Below are positions 53,265 to 63,127 of a stretch of 64,000 nt of DNA, piece after piece. Below the pieces are notes generated by a model. It saw only the letters and a list, made by a program, of their open reading frames with translations, searched no databases and was not told the DNA's origin. The translations under genes and the position numbers were made by a program. The DNA comes from Bifidobacterium pullorum subsp. gallinarum (GTDB lineage Bacteria; Actinomycetota; Actinomycetes; Actinomycetales; Bifidobacteriaceae): NCBI RefSeq assembly GCF_000741215.1, contig NZ_JGYX01000001.1, positions 479,776 through 543,775 on the forward strand, written 5' to 3'. Every line of letters starts with the position of its first letter. The stretch's first letter is position 1.

Positions 53265-56200
53265 GTGAGCGAAACCACCCATTCCCATGTGTATCCCAAG
53301 GCCGCAGCTGGCGAGCAGAGCGTCAACGTCGCTCCGAACCCGAGCTTCCCGCAGCTGGAGACCGACGTTCTCGACTATTGGGACAAAGACGATACCTTCC
53401 AGAAGTCCATCGACCGCAACCCGTCCGGCGACCACAGCCAGAACGAGTTCGTGTTCTTCGACGGCCCGCCGTTCGCCAACGGCCTGCCGCATTACGGCCA
53501 CCTGCTGACCGGCTACGCCAAGGACGTGATCCCGCGCTACCAGACCATGAAGGGCCGCAAGGTCAACCGCGTCTTCGGCTGGGACACCCACGGCCTGCCC
53601 GCCGAGCTTGAGGCGCAGAAGGAGCTGGGCATCGAGTCGGTGGACCAGATCGAACAGATGGGCATCGCCAAATTCAACGACGCCTGCCGCGCATCCGTGC
53701 TCAAGTACACCAACGAATGGCAGGATTACGTGCACCGTCAGGCCCGCTGGGTCGACTTCGAGCACGGCTACAAGACCCTGAACATCCCGTACATGGAATC
53801 GGTGATGTGGGCGTTCAAGCAGTTGTACGACAAGGGTCTGGCCTATCAGGGCTACCGCGTGCTGCCGTACTGCCCGAAGGACCAGACGCCGCTGAGCGCG
53901 CACGAGCTGCGCATGGATGCCGACGTGTACCAGGACCGTCAGGACACCACCGTGTCCGTGGCCGTCAAGCTGAAGGACGAGGACGACGCCTACGCCGTGT
54001 TCTGGACCACCACGCCGTGGACCGTGCCCACGAACTTCGCGATCGTGGTCGGCGCGGACATCGACTACGTGGAGGTCAAACCGGTCGAGGGCAAGTTCGC
54101 CGGCAAGAAGTTCTACTTCGCCAAGGCCCTGCTTGGTTCCTACGCCAAGGAACTCGGCGAGGGCTACGAGGTTGTGCGCGAACTCAAGGGCGCCGACATG
54201 GTCGGCTGGCGCTACTGGCCGGTCTTCCCGTACTTCGCGGGCGAGGACGCGCTCGCCGAGGGCGGCACCCCGGGCCCCAACGCCTACCAGATCTTCACCG
54301 CCGACTACGTGGACACCACCGAGGGCACCGGCCTGGTGCACCAGGCCCCCTACGGCGAGGACGATATGAACACGCTGAACGCCCACGGCATCACGTCCGT
54401 GGACGTGCTTGACGCGGGCTGCACGTTCACGTCGCTGTGCCCTGAGTATGAGGGCATGTTCGTGTTCGACGCCAACCTGCCGATCCTGCGCAACCTGCGC
54501 GCCGGCGACGGCCCGCTGGCCGCCGTGCCGGAGGAGCACCGCGCCATCCTGTTCCAGGAGAAGAGCTATGTGCACTCCTACCCGCACTGCTGGCGCTGCG
54601 CCACCCCGTTGATCTACAAGCCGGTCTCCAGCTGGTTCGTGTCCGTCACCAAGATCAAGGACCGTCTGCTTGAACTCAACCAGCAGATCAACTGGATCCC
54701 GGACAACGTCAAGGACGGCCAGTTCGGCAAGTGGCTGGCCAACGCCCGCGACTGGTCGATCTCCCGCAACCGTTTCTGGGGCTCGCCGATCCCGGTGTGG
54801 GTCTCCGACGACCCGGCCCATCCGCGCGTGGACGTCTACGGCTCGCTGGAGGAGCTCAAGGCCGACTTCGGCGACTACCCGCGCGACGACAAGGGCGAGG
54901 TCAACATGCACCGCCCGTGGATCGACAACCTGACCCGTCCGAACCCGGACGACCCGACCGGCAAGTCCACGATGCGCCGCATCACCGACGTGCTCGACTG
55001 CTGGTTCGAATCCGGTTCGATGCCGTTCGCGCAGTTCCACTATCCGTTCGAGAACAAGGAGTTCTTCGAGCAGCACTTCCCGTGCGACTACATCGTGGAG
55101 TACATCGGCCAGACCCGCGGCTGGTTCTACACCCTGCACATCATGGCCACCGCGCTGTTCGACAAGCCGGCGTACAAGAACGTGATCTGCCACGGCATCG
55201 TGCTCGGCTCCGACGGCCAGAAGATGTCGAAGCACCTGCGCAACTACCCGGACGTCAACGGCGTGTTCGACCAGTACGGCTCCGATGCGATGCGTTGGTT
55301 CCTGATGAGTTCGCCGATCCTGCGCGGCGGCAACCTCATCGTGACCGCCGATGGCATCCGTGATACGGTGCGTCAGGTCATGCTGCCGGTGTGGAGCTCG
55401 TACTATTTCTTCACGCTGTATGCGAACGCCGCGAACGGCGGTGCCGGGTATGACGCGCGCCTGCTGCGCGCCGACGAGGTGGCCGCGCTGCCCGAGATGG
55501 ACCGCTACCTGCTGGCCCGCACCCGCCGCCTGGTGGAGTCTGCGACCAAGTCCCTCGACGAGTTCGCGATCTCCGACGCATGCGACGCGGTGACCGATTA
55601 CATCGACCTGCTGACCAACTGGTACATCCGCAACACCCGCGACCGGTTCTGGAACGAGGACGAGAACGCGTTCAACACGCTGTACACCGCGTTGGAGACG
55701 TTCATGCGTGTGCTCGCACCGCTCGCCCCGATGGAGGCCGAGGCCGTGTGGCGCGGCCTGACCGGCGGCGAATCCGTGCATCTGGCCGATTGGCCGGCGC
55801 TGGCGGACGCCGCGACCGGAGAGGCGACCGAACTGGGCCGTGTGCTGGTGGATGACCCGGCGCTGGTGGATGCAATGGAGAAGGTGCGTGAGGTGGTGTC
55901 CGCCGCGCTCTCGCTGCGCAAGGCGGAGCAGATCCGCGTGCGTCAGCCGTTGGCCCGCATGACTGTGGTCACCGAGAACCCGGATGCGGTGCGCGCCTAT
56001 GCGGACATCCTGAAGTCCGAGCTCAACATCAAGGCCGTGGAACTGTGCACGCTGGATGAGGCCGCCGAGCACGGGTTGCGGATCATCAACGAGCTGCGCG
56101 TCAACGCCCGCGTGGCCGGCAAGCGTCTGCGCAAGGACGTCCAGTTCGCCATCAAGGCCTCCAAGTCCGGTGCCTGGCATGTGGACGCCGCCGGTGCGCC

Positions 56201-56594
56201 GGTGGTGGAGATCCCGTCCGGCGAGATCGCGCTGGAGGAGGGCGAGTATGAGCTGATCAACCGCGTGGAGGAGGCGAACCCGTCCGATGCCGACAGCATC
56301 GTGTCCGCGGCGTTGCCGACCGGCGGCTTCGTGATCCTCGACACCACGCTGAACGACGACCTGATCGCCGAAGGCTACGCCCGCGACGCGATCCGCTCCG
56401 TGCAGGACGCCCGCAAGGAGGCCGGACTCGACATCGCCGACCGCATCGTGCTCACGCTCACGGTGCCGGCCGCCGACGCCCCGAAGGCCGAACAGTTCCG
56501 CGACCTGATCGCCGGCGAGACCCTGGCCACCACGCTGGAGATCACGGCCAGCGATACCGCCGCCGACCTCGGCATCGAGGTCGCCAAGGCCTGA
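53265..56594 (+). CDS. ileS: Isoleucyl-tRNA synthetase
   Basis: A 1109-residue class I synthetase. The HIGH-type motif HYGH (H76-H79, NGLPHYGHLL) and KMSKH (K653-H657, DGQKMSKHLRNY) flank the Rossmann fold. The editing CP1 domain has VFWTTTPWTVPTNFAIVVG, TGLVHQAPYGEDD and SYPHCWRCATPL. The anticodon domain follows and the long C-terminal region ends without a zinc site, as in the eukaryote-like type 2 form of about 1100 residues. GTG at 53265 follows CGAGGAGAG and is the downstream end of the T-box leader. Confidence 0.96.
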   Translation: MSETTHSHVYPKAAAGEQSVNVAPNPSFPQLETDVLDYWDKDDTFQKSIDRNPSGDHSQNEFVFFDGPPFANGLPHYGHLLTGYAKDVIPRYQTMKGRKVNRVFGWDTHGLPAELEAQKELGIESVDQIEQMGIAKFNDACRASVLKYTNEWQDYVHRQARWVDFEHGYKTLNIPYMESVMWAFKQLYDKGLAYQGYRVLPYCPKDQTPLSAHELRMDADVYQDRQDTTVSVAVKLKDEDDAYAVFWTTTPWTVPTNFAIVVGADIDYVEVKPVEGKFAGKKFYFAKALLGSYAKELGEGYEVVRELKGADMVGWRYWPVFPYFAGEDALAEGGTPGPNAYQIFTADYVDTTEGTGLVHQAPYGEDDMNTLNAHGITSVDVLDAGCTFTSLCPEYEGMFVFDANLPILRNLRAGDGPLAAVPEEHRAILFQEKSYVHSYPHCWRCATPLIYKPVSSWFVSVTKIKDRLLELNQQINWIPDNVKDGQFGKWLANARDWSISRNRFWGSPIPVWVSDDPAHPRVDVYGSLEELKADFGDYPRDDKGEVNMHRPWIDNLTRPNPDDPTGKSTMRRITDVLDCWFESGSMPFAQFHYPFENKEFFEQHFPCDYIVEYIGQTRGWFYTLHIMATALFDKPAYKNVICHGIVLGSDGQKMSKHLRNYPDVNGVFDQYGSDAMRWFLMSSPILRGGNLIVTADGIRDTVRQVMLPVWSSYYFFTLYANAANGGAGYDARLLRADEVAALPEMDRYLLARTRRLVESATKSLDEFAISDACDAVTDYIDLLTNWYIRNTRDRFWNEDENAFNTLYTALETFMRVLAPLAPMEAEAVWRGLTGGESVHLADWPALADAATGEATELGRVLVDDPALVDAMEKVREVVSAALSLRKAEQIRVRQPLARMTVVTENPDAVRAYADILKSELNIKAVELCTLDEAAEHGLRIINELRVNARVAGKRLRKDVQFAIKASKSGAWHVDAAGAPVVEIPSGEIALEEGEYELINRVEEANPSDADSIVSAALPTGGFVILDTTLNDDLIAEGYARDAIRSVQDARKEAGLDIADRIVLTLTVPAADAPKAEQFRDLIAGETLATTLEITASDTAADLGIEVAKA

Positions 56595-56649
56595 CACAGG
56601 ACCGGGCGCATAGGCGTCTCAACCGGCTGCTGAACGCAGGTTATCGACC

Positions 56650-56682
56650 GGGAAAGTCCCCGAAATCATCGGGGACTTTCCC
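56650..56682. terminator. Terminator after ileS
   Basis: GGGAAAGTCCCCGA (56650-56663) and TCGGGGACTTTCCC (56669-56682) form a perfect 14-bp stem with a 5-nt loop. Confidence 0.9.
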
Positions 56683-56778
56683 ATACCCGCACTGGTGGGA
56701 GATCTTGTCCTTCAATTGGTCAACGACGGAACCGGTAATCTGGATATGATGCGGTGACAAGGGATTGGAGTGAATGGT

Positions 56779-59235
56779 ATGACGCATATCGTGGCGGGTA
56801 TCCTGGCGCATGTGGACGCGGGCAAGACCACGTTATCCGAAGCGCTGCTGTACCGCTCCGGACGCATCCGCAAACTCGGTCGCGTGGACCACGGCGACGC
56901 CTTCCTCGACACCGAATCGCTGGAGAAACAACGCGGCATCACCATCCATGCCCACCAGGCATCCGTGCGCTGCGGCAATCTGGACCTCACTTTGCTGGAC
57001 ACACCCGGCCACGTGGACTTCGCCGCCGAAACCGAACGTGTGCTGCGTGTGCTCGACTACGCGATTCTCGTGGTCTCCGGCACCGACGGCGTGCAGGGCC
57101 ACACCGAAACCCTGTGGCGACTGCTCGCCCGATACCAGATACCCACCTTCATCTTCGTCAACAAGATGGATGCCGCCGGCGCCGATAGAGCCGCGGCGCT
57201 CGCCGATTTGCGCCGTCGCCTGTCCGACGCCATCTACGAGCTGCCGGCGCCTGCCTCGGCCTTTGGTCCCGACTCCGGCACCGGTATTGGTGCCGATGCC
57301 TGTCGTACGGATGCCGACGCGGCTCATTCGGTGCCGCTCATCGAGGCCGCCCAGTGGCGGCACGCGGAAGATGTCGAGAATGTTGCCACGCTCGATGAAT
57401 CGGCGATGGACGAGTATCTGGAAACCGGCGGCATCACGCTGACGCGGCTGCGGACCATGATCGCCGAGCGCAAGCTGTTCCCCGTCTACTTCGGCTCGGC
57501 GTTGAAGCTCGACGGTGTGGACGAGTTCATGACCGGATTGGAGACCTACGTGCGTGAGCCGCAGTGGCCTGCGGAGTTCGGCGCGCGCATCTACAAGATC
57601 TCCCATGACGCCCAGCACAATCGCCTCACCTGGCTCAAAGTCACCGGCGGCACGCTCAAGGCCAAGGCTCTGCTCACCAACGCTCGCGACTCGTCCGTTC
57701 CGTCGGGCGGAGTCCCCTCGCAGCCGGATGGGGGAACGGCCCCGCAATCCGTCTGGCAGGAGAAGGCCGATCAGGTCCGCGTCTATAACGGCGCCAAATT
57801 CGACATCGCCACCGACATCCCCGCCGGCAGTGTCTGTGCCGTCACCGGCCTGACCCACACCTTCCCAGGTGAAGGCCTCGGTATGGAACCCGATGCGGAA
57901 TCGCCCAGCATCCAGCCGGTGCTCACCTACACCGTGCTCCCTCCGGACACCGACCTGGACGCGCTCGCCGAACGCGCCGCCGCTGCGCGCACGGCCGCGG
58001 CAGTTGCGTCGGAGCCGGAACAGGGAACCGAATCTGATGGCGAGCAATCGAAGAACGCCGAATCCGACGCGGAGGCCGCAGTGCCGCTCGCGCCGGCATT
58101 CGACGACCTGACCCTGCACAAGGTCATCACCGCGCTGCGCGAACTGGAGGACGAGGATCCCCTGCTGCATGTGGTCTGGCAGGAGCGGCTGCGTGAGGTG
58201 CATGTGCAGCTGATGGGCGCCGTGCAGTTGGAGATCATCCAGCAGGAATTGCATGATCGATTCGGTCTGGACGTGGTGTTCGGCCCGGGCGGCATCCTGT
58301 ATCGGGAGACGATCACGGCACCGATTGAGGGGGTCGGCCATTTCGAACCGCTACGGCATTATGCCGAGGCGCATATCCGGCTGGAGCCGGGCGCGCCGGG
58401 CAGCGGCGTACAGATTGCGACCGCGGTGAGCGAGAACGTGCTGGACCGCAATTGGCAGCGGCTGATCATGACGCATCTGGGGGAGCGCGAGCACTTGGGC
58501 GTGCTGATCGGCGCACTCCTGACCGATGTCAAGCTGACGCTGGTGGCTGGTCGCGCGCACTTGAAGCATACGGAGGGCGGCGATTTCCGGCAGGCCACAT
58601 ACCGGGCCGTACGGCAGGGGCTGATGGAGCTGCGCGCGGGCGTTTCGGGGCGACCGTCGGCGGCGGAAGGACAGACCGATGCTGAGTTCGTGAAGGAAGC
58701 GATGTCGGGCGGTGTACAGTCGGGTGATCGTGGTTCGGATAGCGACGGCGGCGCTGTGACGACTGGACACGCCGGCCGATACGGGTATTGCCGTGTGCTG
58801 GAACCGTGGTACCGGTTCCGATTGGAGGTGCCGCAGGATATGGTCGGACGGGCGATGTCCGATATTCAGCGCCTGGCGGGTACCTTCGAGATGGGAGACG
58901 ATGCGGGCGCTGGTTTCGGTTCTGGCGCGGCTGCGTCTACCGGTTCCGCGACGGATGCCGACTACGCCGTGCTGACGGGGGAGTGCCCGGTCTCCGAGAT
59001 GCGCGACTACGCGATGGACGTGAACGCGTACACGCATGGTCGAGGGCGGCTGAGCTGCACGTTCGCCGGCTACCGCCCGTGCCATGACGAGGAGCGCGTG
59101 GTGCGAGAGGCGCACTATGATCCGGAGGCGGACCTGGAGAATACGCCCGATTCGGTGTTCTGCGCCCACGGCGCCGGCTACCCGGTCAAGTGGTACAAGG
59201 TGCCGGAGTTCGCGCATGTGGAGTATGTGGGGTAG
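56779..59235 (+). CDS. TetM/TetW-like translational GTPase with insertions
   Basis: An 818-residue EF-G-like GTPase related to tetracycline ribosomal protection proteins but about 180 residues longer. The GTPase motifs are intact: AHVDAGKTT (10-18), RGITIHAHQ, DTPGHVDF and NKMD. Later domains include VQLEIIQQELHDRFGLDVVFGPGGILYRETI and EPWYRFRLEVPQDMVGRAMSDIQ. Low-complexity insertions stand at about 158-205, 400-440 and 630-672. ATG at 56779 follows TGGAG. It is normal in base composition and lacks mobile-element flanks on its 5' side, so it may be a chromosomal housekeeping form. Annotation as tetracycline resistance is not justified without testing. Confidence 0.85.
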   Translation: MTHIVAGILAHVDAGKTTLSEALLYRSGRIRKLGRVDHGDAFLDTESLEKQRGITIHAHQASVRCGNLDLTLLDTPGHVDFAAETERVLRVLDYAILVVSGTDGVQGHTETLWRLLARYQIPTFIFVNKMDAAGADRAAALADLRRRLSDAIYELPAPASAFGPDSGTGIGADACRTDADAAHSVPLIEAAQWRHAEDVENVATLDESAMDEYLETGGITLTRLRTMIAERKLFPVYFGSALKLDGVDEFMTGLETYVREPQWPAEFGARIYKISHDAQHNRLTWLKVTGGTLKAKALLTNARDSSVPSGGVPSQPDGGTAPQSVWQEKADQVRVYNGAKFDIATDIPAGSVCAVTGLTHTFPGEGLGMEPDAESPSIQPVLTYTVLPPDTDLDALAERAAAARTAAAVASEPEQGTESDGEQSKNAESDAEAAVPLAPAFDDLTLHKVITALRELEDEDPLLHVVWQERLREVHVQLMGAVQLEIIQQELHDRFGLDVVFGPGGILYRETITAPIEGVGHFEPLRHYAEAHIRLEPGAPGSGVQIATAVSENVLDRNWQRLIMTHLGEREHLGVLIGALLTDVKLTLVAGRAHLKHTEGGDFRQATYRAVRQGLMELRAGVSGRPSAAEGQTDAEFVKEAMSGGVQSGDRGSDSDGGAVTTGHAGRYGYCRVLEPWYRFRLEVPQDMVGRAMSDIQRLAGTFEMGDDAGAGFGSGAAASTGSATDADYAVLTGECPVSEMRDYAMDVNAYTHGRGRLSCTFAGYRPCHDEERVVREAHYDPEADLENTPDSVFCAHGAGYPVKWYKVPEFAHVEYVG

Positions 59236-59250
59236 ATAGTGAGGCGCGAG

Positions 59251-60718
59251 GTGCCTCGTTTGAAAGTGAGCGCGAAACTGTGGCTGGTGCCTCACCAAAA
59301 GTGGGCGCGAGATCCTAGTCGGTGTCGGCTGGTGTGTCGTTGTTGTGGTCTTCCGGTTGGACGCCCGTGATGCGGGCGAGTGTCCTGTCCAAGTATGCCA
59401 TGTCGGGGCCGAGTCTTTTCTCGAGCCGGCGTGTGCGGGGCAGTGCCATGTCCTCGAGTTGGTCCTGGATGGCGTGGACTCGTCGGACGAGCTCGGCCGG
59501 GTTGGTTTCGGCGAGGATCGTCTCGATCCGTTCGCGCCGGCCGGGCAGGATGAACCCGGCGCCGCCGTCGGCGCGGTCCCGTTCGTCGAGCCGTTTGAGC
59601 CTCTCCCACGGGGTCGCGGGCCGGTCGTAGACGCGCCGCGGCCTGCCGTCGCGCGTGCAGGATCTGCCGATGGGCTTCTTGGATGGGGTGAACAGGTTCA
59701 TCTTGATCGAGACGAGCTCCCACAGCTCGTTCAGCAGGTCGAGCTCGGGCGGCTCGTACCGGTAATAGAACGCGTGGCGTCTGACGACGTGGTTGTTCCT
59801 GGATTCGGCGGTGGCCTGGTCGTTCTTCCGGTACGGCCGGCTCCTGGTCTGCTCCACGTCGATGGCCTGGAGGTGGGCGATGAAGTCCGCGTTGATGAAC
59901 TCGCTGCCGTTGTCGCCGTCCGTGGGAGCGGATACGGAACGGGAGACGCTCCTCGATCACGGCCTCGGCCAGGGAGAGGTTGCGGTACGCGTTGTTGCGG
60001 GCGGACGCGTTCTCGGTCCACCCGGTCGCGAAGTCGACCACGGTCAAAGTGCGGCAGAACTCGCCCCTGAGGCTGGGACCACAGTGGGCGACGGTGTCGG
60101 CCTCCACGTCGCCGGGAAGCCCGTCCAGCTCGTCGGACGCCTTCCTGATCGTGATCGAGTTGCGCAGCGGCTCGCCTGCCGGCCGCGTGGACGCCAATCC
60201 CCTGGGCCGGGCCGCGTCGCGCACCGGTCTGAGGTACCGGTCGACCGTGGCCGCACCCGTCGCCATGAGCTCGTCGAACACGGCCCGTCATAGTCGTCGA
60301 GCTCCCCGCACGCGCGCAGCACGGGCAGCCACTGCGGCAGCATCGCCTTCAGATACTTGCCGCACGGCATGTCCATCAACATCCACACCTCCCGCAGCAG
60401 CTCCCTCGACCTGTTCGAATACCGGCACGGACGCTCGGCCCGCCGTCGTTCGGCGGATCCCTCGCGCGAGGCCGCGGCGAGCCTGCGTCTGGCGGTGCTT
60501 CTGTCTATGCCCAGCGTCTCGCACATGCGGTCGAGGATGACGCCCTTGTCCTTCTTCGATGCCTTCGCGTACTCGTCCCTGAACCGCAGGGTGATCTGAT
60601 GCTTCGTCGCCATGCCGATCCTGTCTTCCATGAGACCAGCCAAACAGACCGACCCGGTTTCGCGCTTATTCCCGATGAGGCACCACTACACATTTCGCGC
60701 TCAAAAAACGTGAGGCAC
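59251..60718. mobile_element. Decayed insertion sequence with nested-repeat ends
   Basis: Ends carry inverted GTGCCTC sequences (59251; TGAGGCAC at 60711-60718) repeated once inward at 59287 and 60676-60683, 35-36 bp from each outer copy. Between the two repeats lie GAGCGCGAAA on each side. The interior holds one transposase gene with two frameshifts. The element separates the translation-factor gene from the ATPase gene. A target duplication was not evident. The IS family is not identified with certainty. Confidence 0.8.
59315..60613 (-). pseudogene. Transposase with integrase core, disrupted by two frameshifts
   Basis: Reading from 60613, an HTH-type N-terminus (MATKHQITLRFRDEYAKA, RSTARRRLAAASREG) leads to the rve/DDE core: VEADTVAHCGPSLRGEFCRTLTVVDFATGW, then GDNGSEFIN only in another frame, then NHVVRRHAFYYRYEP. 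Frame changes near 60290 and near 59925 are each one base and compensate. With two breaks it is probably inactive rather than using programmed frameshifting, unless sequence error is involved. The full reading would be about 430 residues. Confidence 0.8.
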
Positions 60719-60762
60719 GTCGACGGTACGCGGAATTTCCGAGAAAAGGCTAGACTGACATT

Positions 60763-62262
60763 ATGCAGCTGACGATTCACAACCTAGGTAAGATTCGGGA
60801 TGCCGATATCACAATCGACGGCATCACGGTAATCGCCGCCCGTAATGATACCGGCAAAAGCACCATTGGCAAGGCTGCTTTCGCGTTGCTGAACAGTTTT
60901 GAGAATTTTGCTGAAAAAATCCGCATCGACATGCAGGATTCGATTGTGCGAACTATAAGGCGTGCGTTGCCACGCGCGAGCTGGGCGAGCTGGGATGCAT
61001 GCACCATCATCGCACGGGGTTTGGTGCAAGTTTCATCACAAATCCAAGATGAATCTGACTTAATTCACAATATCAACATCATTTGTGACCATTATTCCGA
61101 ATTTTTGTTGGAAGACGACGCGCAATCGGACAACATAATTCCCAATGATGACATTGCCGATAAACTCTTCCCCTCCACATCGGAAGATGTGGAAGAACCA
61201 GAAGAGGACACAGAAACTTTAACGGCACGTGCCGTCATAACGATGACATCTTGGCTGCTTTCCTCTACGGAGAATGCACAACAGTGCCGGCAGGCAATAT
61301 TGCGATTAATTACTATCGATGTTCGCACTAAAGGTGCAACTCTTACAGAGCGCACTTTTAGAACGGTGTTTGATGATCAAATCGCCAGCAGAATCCCAGA
61401 TGTCAAAGACAAGACATTCATACGTCTAGCAGAGCAACGACAGGCATGTGGCGAACAGGATCGCGAAGCAACATTTCAAGGAGACAGTTGTATTTCTATA
61501 TCGAACGCCTCTGACGAATTGCGTAAAGTGCTAATCGTCGACGATCCAAACATCATTGAATCATTTGACTATCGTCGAAGTCGATATTATCGGATGTCTT
61601 TTCGCAGAAATATAACACAACAAGATTACCGAAGCTATTCAGCGTCGTATCGGCAAGAACTCATTAGCGCCGCTTGGTCTGCGCTCCGGCACGAGGCTGA
61701 AAATCCGGCCGAGAATCTAAGTGAATCCATTCTCGCCACTGAAGATATGCAGCAAATTATCGAACTCCTACAGGAGAGTTTCATCGGACAAAGCAAACTA
61801 GGAACGCACGGCATGGTTATGATTCGAGAACAGCTTTCTGAGCCGATAAACATGGCCAATGCCTCAATGGGTTCCAAGGCCATGTTGCTGTTGCGTTTTC
61901 TAGTTGAACATCTGGTGGTTCACGAAAGTGATATTCTAGTGTTGGATGAACCGGAAATTCACCTACACCCGGAATGGCAAATCACGTATGCTCATGCATT
62001 GGTTCTCATCGCTAAACGTATGGGAATCAGAGTGATTGTCACCACGCATAGCCCATTTTTCCTCAAGGCATTGGCGGGATACTCCGGAATCGAGGATTAT
62101 TCTGACCAGTTGCGGTATTACACCGCCGACGCCAACGAAGACGGGTCTAACAGCTTCCGCGAGGTGACTGATTCCGGCATCGGCGAATTGTATGCTTCCA
62201 TGTCTCGTCCGCTGAGGGAAATCGACAGGGCCGTATTCAAGGAAATGCTTCACAATGACTAG
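60763..62262 (+). CDS. OLD/RecF-like AAA ATPase of a two-gene unit
   Basis: A 499-residue ABC-type ATPase of the AAA_15/AAA_21 kind. Walker A is ARNDTGKST (26-34), the signature-like segment NASMGSKAMLLL precedes Walker B SDILVLDEPEIHLHPEWQ (D395, E396), and the H-loop is TTHSPFFL (H429). The middle 350 residues are unfamiliar. No TOPRIM or nuclease domain follows, unlike OLD proteins. Base composition is visibly AT-richer than the neighbours, suggesting transfer. TAGACT ends 6 bp before the ATG (possible leaderless start); AAAAGG 13 bp upstream is a weak alternative. It overlaps the next gene by 8 bp. ATPase-effector pairs of this sort (Septu, Gabija, PARIS) are anti-phage; the role here is inferred. 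Confidence 0.85.
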   Translation: MQLTIHNLGKIRDADITIDGITVIAARNDTGKSTIGKAAFALLNSFENFAEKIRIDMQDSIVRTIRRALPRASWASWDACTIIARGLVQVSSQIQDESDLIHNINIICDHYSEFLLEDDAQSDNIIPNDDIADKLFPSTSEDVEEPEEDTETLTARAVITMTSWLLSSTENAQQCRQAILRLITIDVRTKGATLTERTFRTVFDDQIASRIPDVKDKTFIRLAEQRQACGEQDREATFQGDSCISISNASDELRKVLIVDDPNIIESFDYRRSRYYRMSFRRNITQQDYRSYSASYRQELISAAWSALRHEAENPAENLSESILATEDMQQIIELLQESFIGQSKLGTHGMVMIREQLSEPINMANASMGSKAMLLLRFLVEHLVVHESDILVLDEPEIHLHPEWQITYAHALVLIAKRMGIRVIVTTHSPFFLKALAGYSGIEDYSDQLRYYTADANEDGSNSFREVTDSGIGELYASMSRPLREIDRAVFKEMLHND

Positions 62263-62971
62263 GAACAACAGCAATAGCGGTATGCCTTCACTTGAAAAAT
62301 ATCCACGTAAGACGTTACGTGAACTCAGCAAAAGCGACGCTGACAACACCTATTTCGTATCGGACGAAGAGCATGAGGCCATAGACTTCGACGCATATTC
62401 TAAAGCATTTGTAAGAACATATCGACGACAGCTGCGGGAACAGTCCGTAGCTGAGACGTCAAAGGATGCAACACCGTTTTCACATGTTCCTTCCACGTTG
62501 GACGGACTTGTCCCACCCAGCGACAGAACTATAAAGAAGAGATATGTATTTCTTGAGTTTAAAAATCGTGCTATTTTCAGACGAAATGGTTCCGAACGGT
62601 TACAACTGAAAGAAAGCATTCAGTCGGACATTACCTACAAACTCTACGACACTGCAATACTCATGCACGTGATAGGTAGGGCCTGCCTGCCGACAGGATA
62701 CGCGCAAATGGATGCATATGTCGTTTGTTCTGCAGCAAAGAACTCCGAATACGCCAGCACTGCCGAGTCATCGGAACAACAAAAAAGATTCCGAGCGTTC
62801 CAAAGCTTGTCCGGCCCCAACGATGAACTAATGGACAGCCTTGATGAAACGGAAATATCGGCTTTCAAGCCGAAAGCAACGAGACATTTGACAGGCTACC
62901 TTTATCGATCAATATGTTTCATCACAGAACTGCAATTGCAGTCTGTAATGGAAATGTTGGAAGAAGATTAA
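62255..62971 (+). CDS. Hypothetical protein with PD-(D/E)xK-like signature, partner of the ATPase
   Basis: A 238-residue protein with no family I recognise. A D90-(10 residues)-E101-x-K103 pattern (PPSDRTIKKRYVFLEFKNR) fits the core of PD-(D/E)xK nucleases, followed by a helix with K119, Q123 and K129 (LQLKESIQSDITYKLYDTAI). This is suggestive, not proof. The N-terminal 75 residues are polar and probably disordered; the C-terminal end is helical and acidic. The ATG lies within the ATPase gene and the overlap is 8 bp, so the two proteins are probably made together. Low GC matches the ATPase. Confidence 0.6.
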   Translation: MTRNNSNSGMPSLEKYPRKTLRELSKSDADNTYFVSDEEHEAIDFDAYSKAFVRTYRRQLREQSVAETSKDATPFSHVPSTLDGLVPPSDRTIKKRYVFLEFKNRAIFRRNGSERLQLKESIQSDITYKLYDTAILMHVIGRACLPTGYAQMDAYVVCSAAKNSEYASTAESSEQQKRFRAFQSLSGPNDELMDSLDETEISAFKPKATRHLTGYLYRSICFITELQLQSVMEMLEED

Positions 62972-63127
62972 AATATAATGCAACGATAGATAATTAAGAG
63001 TGATATAGCCTGGTTTTGTTCCGCCCGTACAGTGTGGCGGTTTACACCACTTTGTTTGTACAATACTCGACTTCGACTTGATTGGGGGCTGCGGACGTTT
63101 TCTTGGAGACTGAACAAGAGGAATGTC

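Noticed and set aside
56779..59235. Calling the GTPase an acquired tetracycline resistance determinant
   Set aside because: It is longer than TetM/TetW, with chromosome-like composition and no flanking transfer genes on its 5' side; resistance cannot be inferred.
59315..60613. Programmed frameshifting in the transposase
   Set aside because: Two separate one-base shifts are needed and no slippery heptamer was evident at either, so decay or sequence error is simpler.
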